Source: Adiantum capillus-veneris (Eukaryota; Streptophyta; Polypodiopsida; Polypodiales; Pteridaceae). Taken from it: 64,000 nt of DNA. A program made the position numbers and the translations under genes. The notes beneath the pieces were generated by a model, which was not told the origin of the DNA, did not search any database, and saw only the letters and a program-made list of their open reading frames with translations. This document shows, in pieces, positions 1 to 9,685 of the stretch. Numbering within the stretch: the first letter of the stretch is position 1; each line of letters begins with the position of its first letter. Location of the stretch: contig CM043964.1 in assembly GCA_014529385.2 (NCBI GenBank), forward strand, positions 4,522,997 through 4,586,996. Reading direction: 5' to 3'.

Positions 1-240
1 TCTACATCAGGAAGGGGGGCATGTTAACCCTCACGGCTCACAGACACCCTATCACCTACAACGGACGTTCTACCCTATGGCGGACATTGTATTATTTATT
101 TGGTAGAGTCAGGTACCGGGCTTGTCGGTCCAATAGGAAAAGGGTAAGAGTGATCGCCGATGAGAGGCGCACTCTAACTAGAACATTCAAGGGATTAGTT
201 GGCTAAGCATGGGCGCCCAAGTGTGAATGGGGTGAGCTCA

Positions 241-248
241 TATAAAAG
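241..248 (+). promoter_or_regulatory. TATA box inside the LTR
   Basis: TATAAAAG sits about 220 bp into the LTR and is conserved in the inverted sister LTR (near 57988-57997). It is the likely core promoter of the family. In this 3' LTR copy any transcript would run rightwards into 687 and beyond. Confidence 0.5.
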
Positions 249-363
249 TCAACTAAACCTAAAATTCACTCATTCTCTCATTTGTGCAATTGAAGAGTGC
301 TCTTGCTCCATCTCCATCTCCATCTCCATCTTCTTCTTCTTCACCTCCTTGTGTGTGTGTGTA

Positions 364-370
<7 letters not shown>

Positions 371-443
<73 letters not shown>
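371..443 (+). repeat. (GA)n microsatellite within the LTR
   Basis: About 36 uninterrupted GA units, preceded by a short GT run. The sister LTR at 57869-57900 has a much shorter CT/CA tract at the same place, so the microsatellite is part of the LTR and has changed length. Apparent reading frames through it are artefacts. Confidence 0.95.
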
Positions 444-447
<4 letters not shown>

Positions 448-686
448 CGATTGAGCATTACGAAGGCACGACGGCGGTGGCGAAGCGGTTGAGCGCGGTG
501 AAGCGGCGGCTCCTTCTTCTTCGCGGCGAGGAATCCTCCACGAAGCAAGCGTAGAGTGGTGAGTGACACACCATCGCCTCCTTTGAGCTTACTAGTTTAG
601 GCTTGTTGTGTGCTTGGCGCCATTTGTGGCTCACACACAGTGTATCGGCAAGTTCCTTGCCTTGACACGTGCGACATACGCGCACA

Positions 687-827
687 ATGTCAAATAGTGA
701 AGCTGATGCGGAGAGCGACAAAGAAGTAGAGCTCGATGACGAAGATATAGAAGTACAGAGTGAGATAACCATCTTTGGTGCATCAGATCTCATAGAGGAT
801 GAGAGATTAACTAATGACTTTTGCTAG
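687..827 (+). CDS. Small acidic open frame abutting the LTR, unrecognised
   Basis: A 46-codon ATG frame begins at the first base after the LTR and is rich in Asp and Glu. It could be a first exon of the transposase-like gene that follows, with the Gypsy element inserted at its start, or chance. No ribosome-context, splice or homology evidence decides this. Confidence 0.15.
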   Translation: MSNSEADAESDKEVELDDEDIEVQSEITIFGASDLIEDERLTNDFC

Positions 828-1010
828 GAAACCTTTTGCATGGCTCTCTTTATTAGTCTACAATACACTTTAGATTTTGGTCATTTATGTAGCAGTTTCG
901 TTGATTTGTTTCATTTGTGTAGAAGTTTTGTTGATTTGTTGTTTGTATTGATTAAGCATTTCTTACGTAAACTAACGTATTTTGTGGGTGTTGTTTGTGT
1001 ATGATTAGCC

Positions 1011-2430
1011 ATGGCAGATGACGATGAGCCCTACTCTCCTAGTTTTAGTTTTCCAGTCACTCCAACCGACATGTCACTCGAGCAGATGGGCTCATTTTTG
1101 TCTAAGTTCACACCTGAGCAGACCGTGATGGCACAACACCTTTGGGGTGCAGGTGCAGGTACCTCTAGACCTACTATGGACAACCCTACGTTCGGGACTA
1201 GTGTGGTCCCTACACCGAGCGGCCCCATACCGCAGTCTAGTGTGCTCCCTACGCCGTTTTTCTGGAGGGTGTGGTTGTTGTGGTAGAGGTTCTACCGATG
1301 ACGATGAGCCCTACTCTCCTAGTTTTAGTTTTCCAGTTACTCTGGCCGGCATGTCACTCGAGCAGATGGGCTCGTTTTTGTCTAAGTTCACACCTGAGCA
1401 TATCCTGATGGCACAACACCTTTGGGGTGCAGGTGCAGGTACCTCTAGACCTACTATGGACAACCCTACATTCGGGACTAGTGTGGTCCCTACACCGAGC
1501 GACCCCATACCGCAGTCTAGTGTTCCTCGTACGTCGTCGTTCTGGAGGCGGTGGTTGCTGTGGTATCGGTTCTACCGATGCATCCACAGTACGGAGAGAG
1601 CACACACCACTCTCTTCAGTAGATAGTTCACGGATGGGCACACCACGTACACCTTGGGGATCACACGAGCATGATCCTAGCAAGGTGTACAGGAGCAGGG
1701 ATGGGGTTGTTGTGGTAGATAGAGTGGGAAAGGAAATGCGATAGAGGATTCGACAACTCTGTACGATTCAGTTTGGTCATACTGTGATGGAGATTTGGAA
1801 AAATCTCGATCTTGAGAGAAAGAATTACATTGTCGACGCCATTCAGAGAGAGTACAGACCGGCAGAGAGGTACGATCAGGTCTCGAACGCCTTGATTTTG
1901 AGCGTAGCGAGGTCTACAATGTCACACCGTCAGTCAGAGGCCAGAGACAGGTTCAATGATGATGATACCAAGCCAGCATGGTTGGACGCAGAGGAGTGGA
2001 TTGGGATTGCATGAGAGACACAAGACAATCCCAATAGATTTCAGCAGCAGAGAGATGCAGCAAGAGAACGTTTGGAGTCTGCTGGAGCATCACATCTTGG
2101 GAGTGGAGGCTATGATACACTTCGATATGAGTTTGTAAGTATTATAGTATGCTTTGAATTATTGATAGTAGGTATGTTATTTGAAGATTTATCTAGTGAT
2201 TAAATCATAATTTTGCAGGAAGTTGCCGTGAAGCACCTTCCGACACGCAAAGAGGAGAAGTATGGGTACAAGCATGGACTTGTGGCCCTTTTGACCCAGT
2301 TTTGCAGGATAAGGGAGAGGACGTCGATTGAGAGGCATTACCGTGAGGGCTTCTCACTCAGTGACCTCTTGCATATGCACAGTTTTGTAGTACTTATGTT
2401 TATGGTTTATGGTTCTGTTTATGGTATGGT
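1011..2430 (+). pseudogene. Degraded intron-bearing transposase-like gene (possibly En/Spm-CACTA type)
   Basis: The first frame opens with an acidic Pro/Ser-rich segment that is duplicated in tandem (see 1017-1576). A shifted frame from about 1760 to 1990 encodes a basic helical stretch with W/I/R spacing like plant Ptta/En/Spm transposase-associated domains. After a further frameshift, coding continues to a good donor (TTT|GTAAGT at 2136/2137). An 82-nt intron ends in TTTTGCAG at 2218, and the next exon stays in phase to about 2390. At least two frameshifts break it. The family call rests on composition and motif resemblance only; a plant MADF/SANT-like gene is an alternative. Confidence 0.35.
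1017..1576 (+). repeat. Two tandem 280-bp copies
   Basis: GATGACGATGAGCC starts at 1017 and again at 1297, and the closing TTCTACCGATG recurs at the end of each copy, giving an exact 280-bp period. 280 is not a multiple of three, so the duplication by itself shifts the reading frame of the host pseudogene. Confidence 0.9.
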
Positions 2431-2850
2431 TAAGGTTTGACAATCAACTGATGTTTATAGTTTATGGTTATGGTTGTGCAAGGTTATGGTTATGGTTATG
2501 GTTTTTCTATGGTTATGGTTATGGTTATGGTTGTGCAAGGTTAAGGTTATGGTTATGGTTGTGCAAGGTTATGGTTATGGTTATGGTTTTGGTTATGATT
2601 TTGGTTCAGGTGATGGTTATGGTTTTGCTATGAGGGTATAGCAATTGTGCTATGGTTATGGTTTTGCTATGGTTATGGTTATGGTTATGGTTGTGCAAGG
2701 TTATGGTTATGGTTTTGGTTCAGGTGATGGTTATGGTTTTGCTATGATGGTATAGCAATTATGTGATGGTTATGTTATAACGAGCAAGTTATGGTAATGG
2801 TAATGGTTATGGTATGGCACACAGGTTATGTTTATGGTTTTACAGTTTTC
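2396..2850 (+). repeat. GGTTAT hexanucleotide array with interruptions
   Basis: Runs of GGTTAT alternate with spacers such as GGTTGTGCAAGG and GGTTTTGGTTCAGGTGATGG. The spacers themselves repeat (for example near 2600-2640 and 2710-2755), so there is a higher-order unit of about 100 bp. The unit resembles but is not the plant telomere repeat TTTAGGG. Confidence 0.85.
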
Positions 2851-3360
2851 GACTCATGTTTTAATCATGTTAACATGTTATGTTATTCTTACAATTTTTC
2901 TAATTTCCATACACTCGCTCTTTAGCGTCAGCTTGTAGGTGGAGTGCGGTTGCTTGTGCACTCTTCCTTTGGGCAGAGAGGACTGTTTTCTTTTGCTGCA
3001 GTACATGCAGCATTAGTTCCCATCCCTCTCTGCACAACATTGTTTTGCAGGTTTTGGCCGTCGGTACAGGTTACGGTATCACCATTGGTAGAGCCAACGA
3101 AATGAGCGTCGGAATTTAATTTTATATTACCTGTGCTTGTTCCGTTGATTATTCCGACGCTCGCTACACCGATAGGTATATCGACGCTACGATACCAACA
3201 GCTCTTTCGACGCTTATTTCAGTGCCTTTTAGTTTAAAAATTAGCGCTATTTCATTGGTACTTGCATCGACTTCTTCGCGACCTCTTGTAGTGATAGAAA
3301 CCACCATTCAGTCCTCTAAAATGACTGGTCAATGTATATCCTAAAGTTATAGCCTAAACT
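2851..3360. other. Unassigned intergenic stretch
   Basis: No convincing coding frame, RNA gene or element end. Short GACGCT motifs recur loosely between 3100 and 3220. The last bases (AAACT, 3356-3360) are the left flank of the next retroelement. Confidence 0.5.
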
Positions 3361-4516
3361 TATGCACACCCTTTCAGGAGTTTTTTTGGAGCAAGGGATT
3401 GTTCATATGTACATACACATGCATGGTGCATCGAATAAAGGATTGCACATTTTCCAGAGCCTGGTGGTTACGTGGGACCCACATGTGTACAGGTAGGACA
3501 CGGTGTACATAATGCATCATTTTCACTATTACCAATACCAGTGTGTTTTTCCTACAGTAATGAGGAGTTGGTAGCGCATAAAAATTCTCGAGGAAGCTAT
3601 CCACGGGCCTACGACATGAGGTAAGGAGGTGCGTCAGATGGCATCTAGTGGCGTCAGGAGGGCGAATGGGGTCAATACTTGCACGCGGAGAAGTACAAAC
3701 ACAACGTGGGTGTTTTCTTGTGAGAATTATGCAGAAAGGTCATCATGAGGACCATACTTTGGGGCCACTTCACGTGGTGGTGGGATGCATTATTGGAAAA
3801 AAGCTGAGTGCCAGGTGTGCAGGTGATGCAAAAAGGTGACAACTATGCACTGTGAGGTCAGTTTTTGGCCTGTTCGGGGTCCGTTTGAGGTCATCTAAAA
3901 GGCCAAGGGTGCCCAAGTAATAAAGCTAAGTGTGGGAACTGAAAAACAGAGAGAAGACCAGAAAAAACGTGGGGAAGAGAGGAGGAACAGCTGCAACTGT
4001 GTTTTTGCTCATTTTGGAGCCTGTTTTGGCCGTAAACTGCTCATCCGAGGTCGGATTTGAGCACTTTGACATTGCTGACTGAGGTTTTGGGCCATTCTGA
4101 ACGTGATGGTGCTGTTCATTTTACCAAATTCCTCATTGTTTTTTTGCTATTTTGGTTGTGTAAGTTTCTCCTATGAGCGAATCTTCTACTCCAGTTTGTG
4201 ATTGTATCTGGCATATTTTACCCATACTGTGTGAGCTATTTGCCCCATTGGTGTTGGCCCAAGCTCATTTGTATCTAAACATCAGAAATTCTTCTCTTTT
4301 GAGCTGATTTTTTTTTGGGTGTGTGTGTGTGTGTCTCTGTGTGGAGTGGGTAAATGGGTAGTCTCTCTCCTCTCACTCCATAGGTGTGTTCCCTGTCTCG
4401 GCCAGGTGTATTGTGTAAGCCGAGTGATGCCCCATAGTGTGTGTGTGTATCCTTCCAAGAGTGTGTGTCGGGTCATTATAGAGGGGTTCTGTGTGTTTCC
4501 ATCCCACTCACATTCA
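3361..4516 (+). repeat. 5' LTR of the gag-protease Gypsy element
   Basis: Aligns through its length with 7441-8583, sharing blocks such as the GTGGGACCCACATGTG segment, the GTGTGT tract near 4320 and the CATTATAGAGG segment near 4475. The start region differs by a small indel from the other copy. The right end is set just before the primer-binding candidate at 4517. Confidence 0.75.
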
Positions 4517-4529
4517 TTTGGCACCCCCA
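4517..4529 (+). promoter_or_regulatory. Candidate primer-binding site
   Basis: TTTGGCACCCCCA follows the 5' LTR and closely matches TTTGGTGCCCCCA at the same place in the Tat-type element (25503). The matching bases continue downstream (GAGGATCTT). The tRNA that would pair is not identified. Confidence 0.5.
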
Positions 4530-5117
4530 TGGAGGATCTTCTTCGAGTACTTTCTGCTTCGAGCTTCAAGCTTCGAGATTCGGGATTACAGATTACAGGT
4601 TATAGGTTATAGGAACGGGTACAGGTACAGGTGATTCACACAGGTACAAGTAGCTGGAGTAGAGTGATACACTGACAATGGGAGTCACTTGTAATTGCCG
4701 TGGGTATGCATCATTTGGCGCCTGCTTGAGCGCATTGTTTACTGGTATTGTACGTTACTTGTGAAAACTGCCATTGTACGCCTTTGTGGAGCCATACTTG
4801 GTTTTATTTGGTAGTCCCAGCCATTTCTGAGACTTGGTCTGGAAGATAGTCATTTCTGAGACTTGACTATTTCTGAGTCATTTTTTTTCCAGCAGCGCAT
4901 AGTCTTTATGTTCGGGCCAAGAATATTACGAGAGATCCTGGAATTTCCTTTGCCTGTTGTAATTCCGATGATTAACTATGAAAACTCATTTGATGTGCAT
5001 GTGTTTGTCCTTATCTAAAGCTTGAGTGCCATTAAGGTTTCTGGGGATTGAGTCAGTCAAAAGTTTTGGGTTCTTGCACATGTGAGGGGTTCTCAAAGCA
5101 TCGTAGATTGGGTAGCC

Positions 5118-5950
5118 ATGGATTTCTCTTATCTGGAGTTTCATGGAAGAAGTGATGAAGATGTGGAAGACTTTTTAGAAAAGATGGAGGTTGTCTGCAT
5201 TAACAACCAAATTCATGACCCTGCGTAGATGTTACGTCTTCTCCAAATCTGTTTGAAGAGTGATGCACGAGTTTGGTCCAAAGCATTTGAAGAGGAGTTG
5301 CGTGTGGCTAATCCACCTGTAAGATTGAGTTGGGACAATCTACGACATGGGTTGGAAGTGGAGTTTGTGAAGACAGAATATCCTGACAAAGTGTGGATGG
5401 AAGTACAAGGTTTGGTGTAGAAGGAAGGTGAGCCAGTAGATGCGTACATACGTAAGTTCTCATTGGCATGGGAGCGGATGTGCAAGGCCTTAGCACCACA
5501 GGTACCCCCACCTGACATGATGAAGAAGGATATATGTTGGAGAGTGGAGCTAAAGAATCCTAGGACATATGAAGATCACTAGAGGTAGCAAGGAACAAAG
5601 AGTGGAAGATGAGGAAAATGAGCCAGCTAGGAGTACAATCTTTGCCCATGAGGTCTGAATTTCAGCCTATGGATTCTTCCCAAGGGCGCGTGCCAGGGGT
5701 TCATCATGAACCAGTGGTTGCTGTTACTCCTCAGGTTATGCCAACAGTGGTCATTACAGCAGTGCAAGATGATGGGTTAAGACGAGATATGAGGGAAGTG
5801 GTAGATTTAATGAAGAATCTCAGCCTAAACATGTTAGGTAAGTGAGAAATAATCGAGGTTGAGGGAGGTTTGCAAATCAGCCAGGAGGTGAAGAAAGACC
5901 TAGGAATGGTGTTGGACAAAGCAATGATAGGTTCTGGAGGCAGACACTCA
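5118..5950 (+). pseudogene. gag capsid region, broken
   Basis: An ATG at 5118 opens a retrotransposon gag domain with the usual W-rich capsid helices. In-frame TAG codons occur at 5226 and 5418, both where the surrounding protein would suit Gln (CAG). A frameshift around 5580-5605 moves coding to the next frame (to 5845), and another restores the frame of the zinc knuckle at 5953. The product would be the particle-forming structural protein. Confidence 0.75.
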
Positions 5951-5952
5951 CA

Positions 5953-7133
5953 TGTTATAATTGTGGAGAGTTGGGTCACATCAGCCCGCAATGTGATAAG
6001 CCACCAAGGATGGGGGGAGACATGTATCCATTGCCAAGACAGGTGCTAACTAGGTCAAATGATTATGGCATTGAAGTTAAGGGAGAGGAAGGAACCAGTG
6101 GATTAACCCAGGAGGAAAAGAGAAAGACAAAAGTGCTAAGTGTAGTCACCTTAGAGAAGGCATCAAAGCTAGAGGATACATTAGTGATGCCTATTGGGAA
6201 GAGGACCATAGAGGAAAAGGAAGGAAGAAGTGCCCCAGGTCCTAGTAAGAAAAAGGGAAAGAGCCATGAAGGCGAGGATGCCGAGGCCAAGAGGAAAAGG
6301 AGGGCTCGTCGCAAGTTTCATGTTTCAGATTTTCCACTGGGGGATGGGCAATTAAGCTATGACTTGAAGGAGGATCTGACAAGCAGGAAGGCAGATGTTA
6401 CTTTTGGGAAGCTTATAGAAATGGTGCCTAAGCTAAAGCGACAGTGGAAGAGGATGGTTAACCCAATGGAGAAAGAGCTAGAGAGAGGTTCAGTGAAGGT
6501 ATTGGAAATGGATGAGCTACCAGAAATTTGTCCAATAGTAGATGTGTGGCACAAAAGAAAAAATCTAGGACAAAGTTATGTTGATGGCGGAGCCCAAATA
6601 TGTGTCATAACACACTCATGCGTTGAGAAGATGGGTCTTACAGTGACTGGGGTGTCAGGCTTTCGGATCAGATTGGCAAACCATCAGAAAGTAAAATGTT
6701 TTGGTGTTGTAAAGAGCTTAGAAGTGGAGGCATATGATGCAAAGGCGGTGGTTCATTTTCATGTGATGCCAACAAGGTTGGGAGCATATCCTATTATACT
6801 GGGCAGACCATGGTTACGTGTAGTGGGAGCTGTTCAAGATTGGAGACGTGGTAAGATTAGCCTCTATGGAAAGATAGGTGCCACAAAAAGCTATACAATA
6901 TGGACACAAGGAAACGATTGGAGGAGCTTTATGAAGATGAGGATGAGTATAGAGATGAAGACTATTCCACAACTGATGAGGACAATGATAGTACTACCAG
7001 CAGTGATGAGGATGTTGATGTTTCATTTCTTTTTATGGACAATGAAATCCAGGAGTCTGGTATAGTCGCATTTGCAAATGAGGTTGAAGATGAAAGTGAA
7101 GGTCCTTATGAAGTGATGGAAGGGCTGATGTAA
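5953..7133 (+). pseudogene. gag zinc knuckle plus aspartic protease (truncated pol)
   Basis: A CX2CX4HX4C knuckle (5953-5994) is followed by a basic linker, then a retropepsin with catalytic motif DGGAQ (Asp codon 6583-6585) and the closing ILGRPW near 6799. A frameshift close to 6900 moves the acidic Ser/Asp tail into another frame, which ends at 7133. The order and the acidic tail match the Tat-type element at 27921-28620. Nothing of RT, RNase H or integrase follows before the polypurine-like sequence near 7425-7437, so the pol deletion is large. Confidence 0.75.
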
Positions 7134-7440
7134 ACCAAGGTTGAATTATCAAAGAAGCAGGAATTGATGACACAAATGATGAGTGGAGACCTCTCAGCTA
7201 TGGAGAGGGAGATATATTTGCACATGCCGGTCTATGCCAAAGTAATTGATGGTTTTCTTGATGCAAGGTTGTTATATTGGAATCTCTACAAGTTTTATTT
7301 GGGAACCAGGTGGAAGCTTGATTAAGCTATTGATGCAGGGAATACCAAGTGTTTTTGTGTGGGATCCAGGTGGAATGAGCATCTACTATTGTTGCCGCTG
7401 CTGAGCATGAATTATCTAGCAGGCTAGGGGATGGGCAAAT

Positions 7441-8583
7441 TATGTCACGAGTTTTTTGGAGCAAGGGATTGTTCATATGTACATACACATGCATGGTGCA
7501 TTGAATAAAGGATTGCCCATTTTCCCGAGCCTGGTGGTTACGTGGGACCCACATGTGTATAGGTAGGACACAATGTACATAGTGTATCGATTTTCACTAT
7601 TACCAGTACCAGTGTGTTTTTTCTACAATAATGAGGAGTTGGTAGCGTGTAAAACTTCTCGAGGAAGCTATCCGCGGGCCGAAGACATGAGATAAGGAGG
7701 TGCGTCAGATGGCATCTAGTGGCGTCAGGAGGGCGAATGGGGTCAATACTTGCACGTGGAGAAGTACGGACACAACGTGGGTGTTTTTTTGTGATAATTA
7801 TGCAGAAAGGTCATCATGAGGACTATACTTTGGGGCCACTTCATGTGGTGGCGGGATGAATTATTGGAAAAAAGCTGAGTGCCAGGTGTGCGGATGATGC
7901 AAAAAGGTGACAACTATGCACTGCGAGGTCAGTTTTTGGTCTGTTCGGGGTTCGTTTGAGGTCATCTAAAAGGCCAAGGGTGCCCAAGTAATAAAGCTAA
8001 GTGTGGGAACTGAAAAAACAGAGACAAGACCAGAAAAAACGTGGGGAAGAGAGGAGGAACAACCGCAACTGTGTTTTTGCTCATTTTGGAGCCTGTTTTG
8101 GCCGTAAACTGTTCATCCGAGGTCGGATTTGAGCACTTTGACATTGTAGACTGGGGTTTTGAGCCGTTCTGGACGTGATGGCGTTGTCCATTTTACCAAA
8201 TTTCTCAAGTTTTTCTACTGTTTTGGCTGTGTAAGGTTCTCCTATGAGCGAATCTTCTGCTCCAGTTTGTGATTGTATCTAGGATATTTTACCCATGCTG
8301 TGTGAGCTATTTTCCCCATTGGTGTTGGCCCAAGCTCATTTGTATCTAAACATCAGAAATTCTCCTCTTTTGAGCTGAGTTTTTTTTGTGTGTGTGTGTG
8401 TGTGTCTCTCGGTGTGAAGTGGGTAAATGGGTAGTCTCTCTCCTCTCACTCCATAGGTGTGTTCCCTGTCTCGGCCAGGTGTATTGTGTAAGCCGAGTGG
8501 TTCCCCATAGTCTGTGTGTGTATCCTTCCAAGAGTGTGTGTCGGGTCATTATAGAGGTGTTTTGTGTGTTTGGATCCTGCTCA
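7441..8583 (+). repeat. 3' LTR of the gag-protease Gypsy element
   Basis: Second copy of the 3361-4516 repeat, preceded by purine-rich AGGGGATGGGCAAAT. The two copies differ by scattered substitutions and small indels, so the insertion is not recent. The right end is placed where similarity fades (GCTCA). Confidence 0.75.
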
Positions 8584-9685
8584 AAACGCATGACACATTA
8601 GATACTATGAAACTTCATGTTAAATCAAACTTTGTTGAATTGAATCAAATACAGACTTATTGATTGATAGGCTCCTTCTTGCATCAAATTGACAGGCATT
8701 ATAGTTAATCTTGAACATAATGATATTCAGTCCATTGAATTTTCAATTTTTTCTGGCTTAAATATACTCAGCTAAGTTAGATTGAGCATGCAAGCTCATG
8801 AATTGTACATTGTATGAGTACACACATGAATTGTACCCCAAGTTTGGGAGGTGAAAGAGAGCCATGGCACGAGTATGTAATTGTTTGGATATATCAATCT
8901 CCATTTCCATTTCAGTACTCTTTAACACAAGGACTTTTGAAACTTTTTCTATATATATAAAAAAAGATAATTTTCTATATACTTCTGTAGATTGATACAA
9001 TCAAAACTAGAAAAAGTGCAATGTAGAAAAAATGGAAAATTTCCTAGGTAGTGTATCTAGGAAATTAGATGAGGCGTTCATTGAAACTTTTACATATAGA
9101 AAATTAGATAGATGTCCATAAAATATTGCTATATAGAAAATTGGAGGGATGCCCTACAAAATTTTACATATAGAAAATTGAATGGATGTTTATTTTTAAT
9201 TTTTACAAAAATAAACAAATTGATTGATCTGTAGATAAATATTAATCATTTTTAGCCTTCAAACCGATCAATGTGCCATCTTTGCATCACTATTGGATCA
9301 TCCACTAAAACACACATTACACCAATCAATAAACAAACAACATTTACTGAAATAAGATCAAGTCTTTTTTAACATTTCTATCACATACAATCCAAAGTAA
9401 CAATAAAACTACTCATAATCAAGTAGATTTCTATTGAAACTCTTGTCAAACCTATGATTTAAAGTGACTACATTTAAACATTGAACTTTAATCTCTTTGC
9501 AAATAAAAAATAACATCATCACCTCAAAAGAGATAATCTATTGGTTCTAAAACAATAAAATGTTCAATCACCAAGTGAACAACAAATAACATGAAATATG
9601 ATGTTCAACATGGTCTATTCTGCACTTGAGCCCTTACATAAAAACAGCTTTCCCTTCATCAAAAGTCAACTCATGATCAAGTTAC
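8584..9685. other. AT-rich intergenic stretch with degenerate short repeats
   Basis: Around 9020-9190 the phrase ATAGAAAATT with A/T-rich neighbours recurs about every 45 bases in degraded form. No coding exon with good splice sites was found. It lies downstream of the minus-strand candidate gene and may hold its end. Confidence 0.4.

Larger units (their letters stand above)
22..686 (+). repeat. 3' LTR of a Gypsy-type retrotransposon (element body lies left of the window)
   Basis: The LTR starts with TGTTAAC directly after a polypurine tract (positions 8-20, GGAAGGGGGG core) and ends with GCGCACA at 686. The same sequence recurs in reverse complement at 57619-58193, again next to the same polypurine tract, and the two copies stop matching at the same points, which fixes both ends. 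The 665-bp length exceeds the 575-bp sister copy mainly because of a longer GA microsatellite. The tract lies on the left, so this is the downstream LTR of a plus-strand element. The five bases after it (ATGTC) would be one target-site duplicate; the partner lies outside the window. Confidence 0.85.
3361..8583 (+). mobile_element. Non-autonomous Gypsy element with gag and protease only
   Basis: Two direct repeats of about 1.15 kb (3361-4516 and 7441-8583) enclose a 2.9-kb body that encodes a broken gag, one zinc knuckle and a retropepsin. Reverse transcriptase, RNase H and integrase are absent. The primer-site region (4517-4529, TTTGGCACCCCCA) resembles that of the Tat-type element at 25503, and so does the protease, so a Tat-lineage relative probably supplied the enzymes. 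Flanks AAACT (3356-3360) and AAACG (8584-8588) are a possible imperfect 5-bp target duplication; exact LTR ends are uncertain by a few bases. Confidence 0.8.

Noticed and set aside
2396-2850. Interstitial telomere
   Set aside because: The unit is GGTTAT, not TTTAGGG or TTAGGG, and spacers interrupt it.
6583-6600. D-G-G in place of D-S/T-G in the proteases as a novel active site
   Set aside because: D-G-G(S/A) proteases are already known in plant Tat-type Gypsy elements, and three elements here share it.
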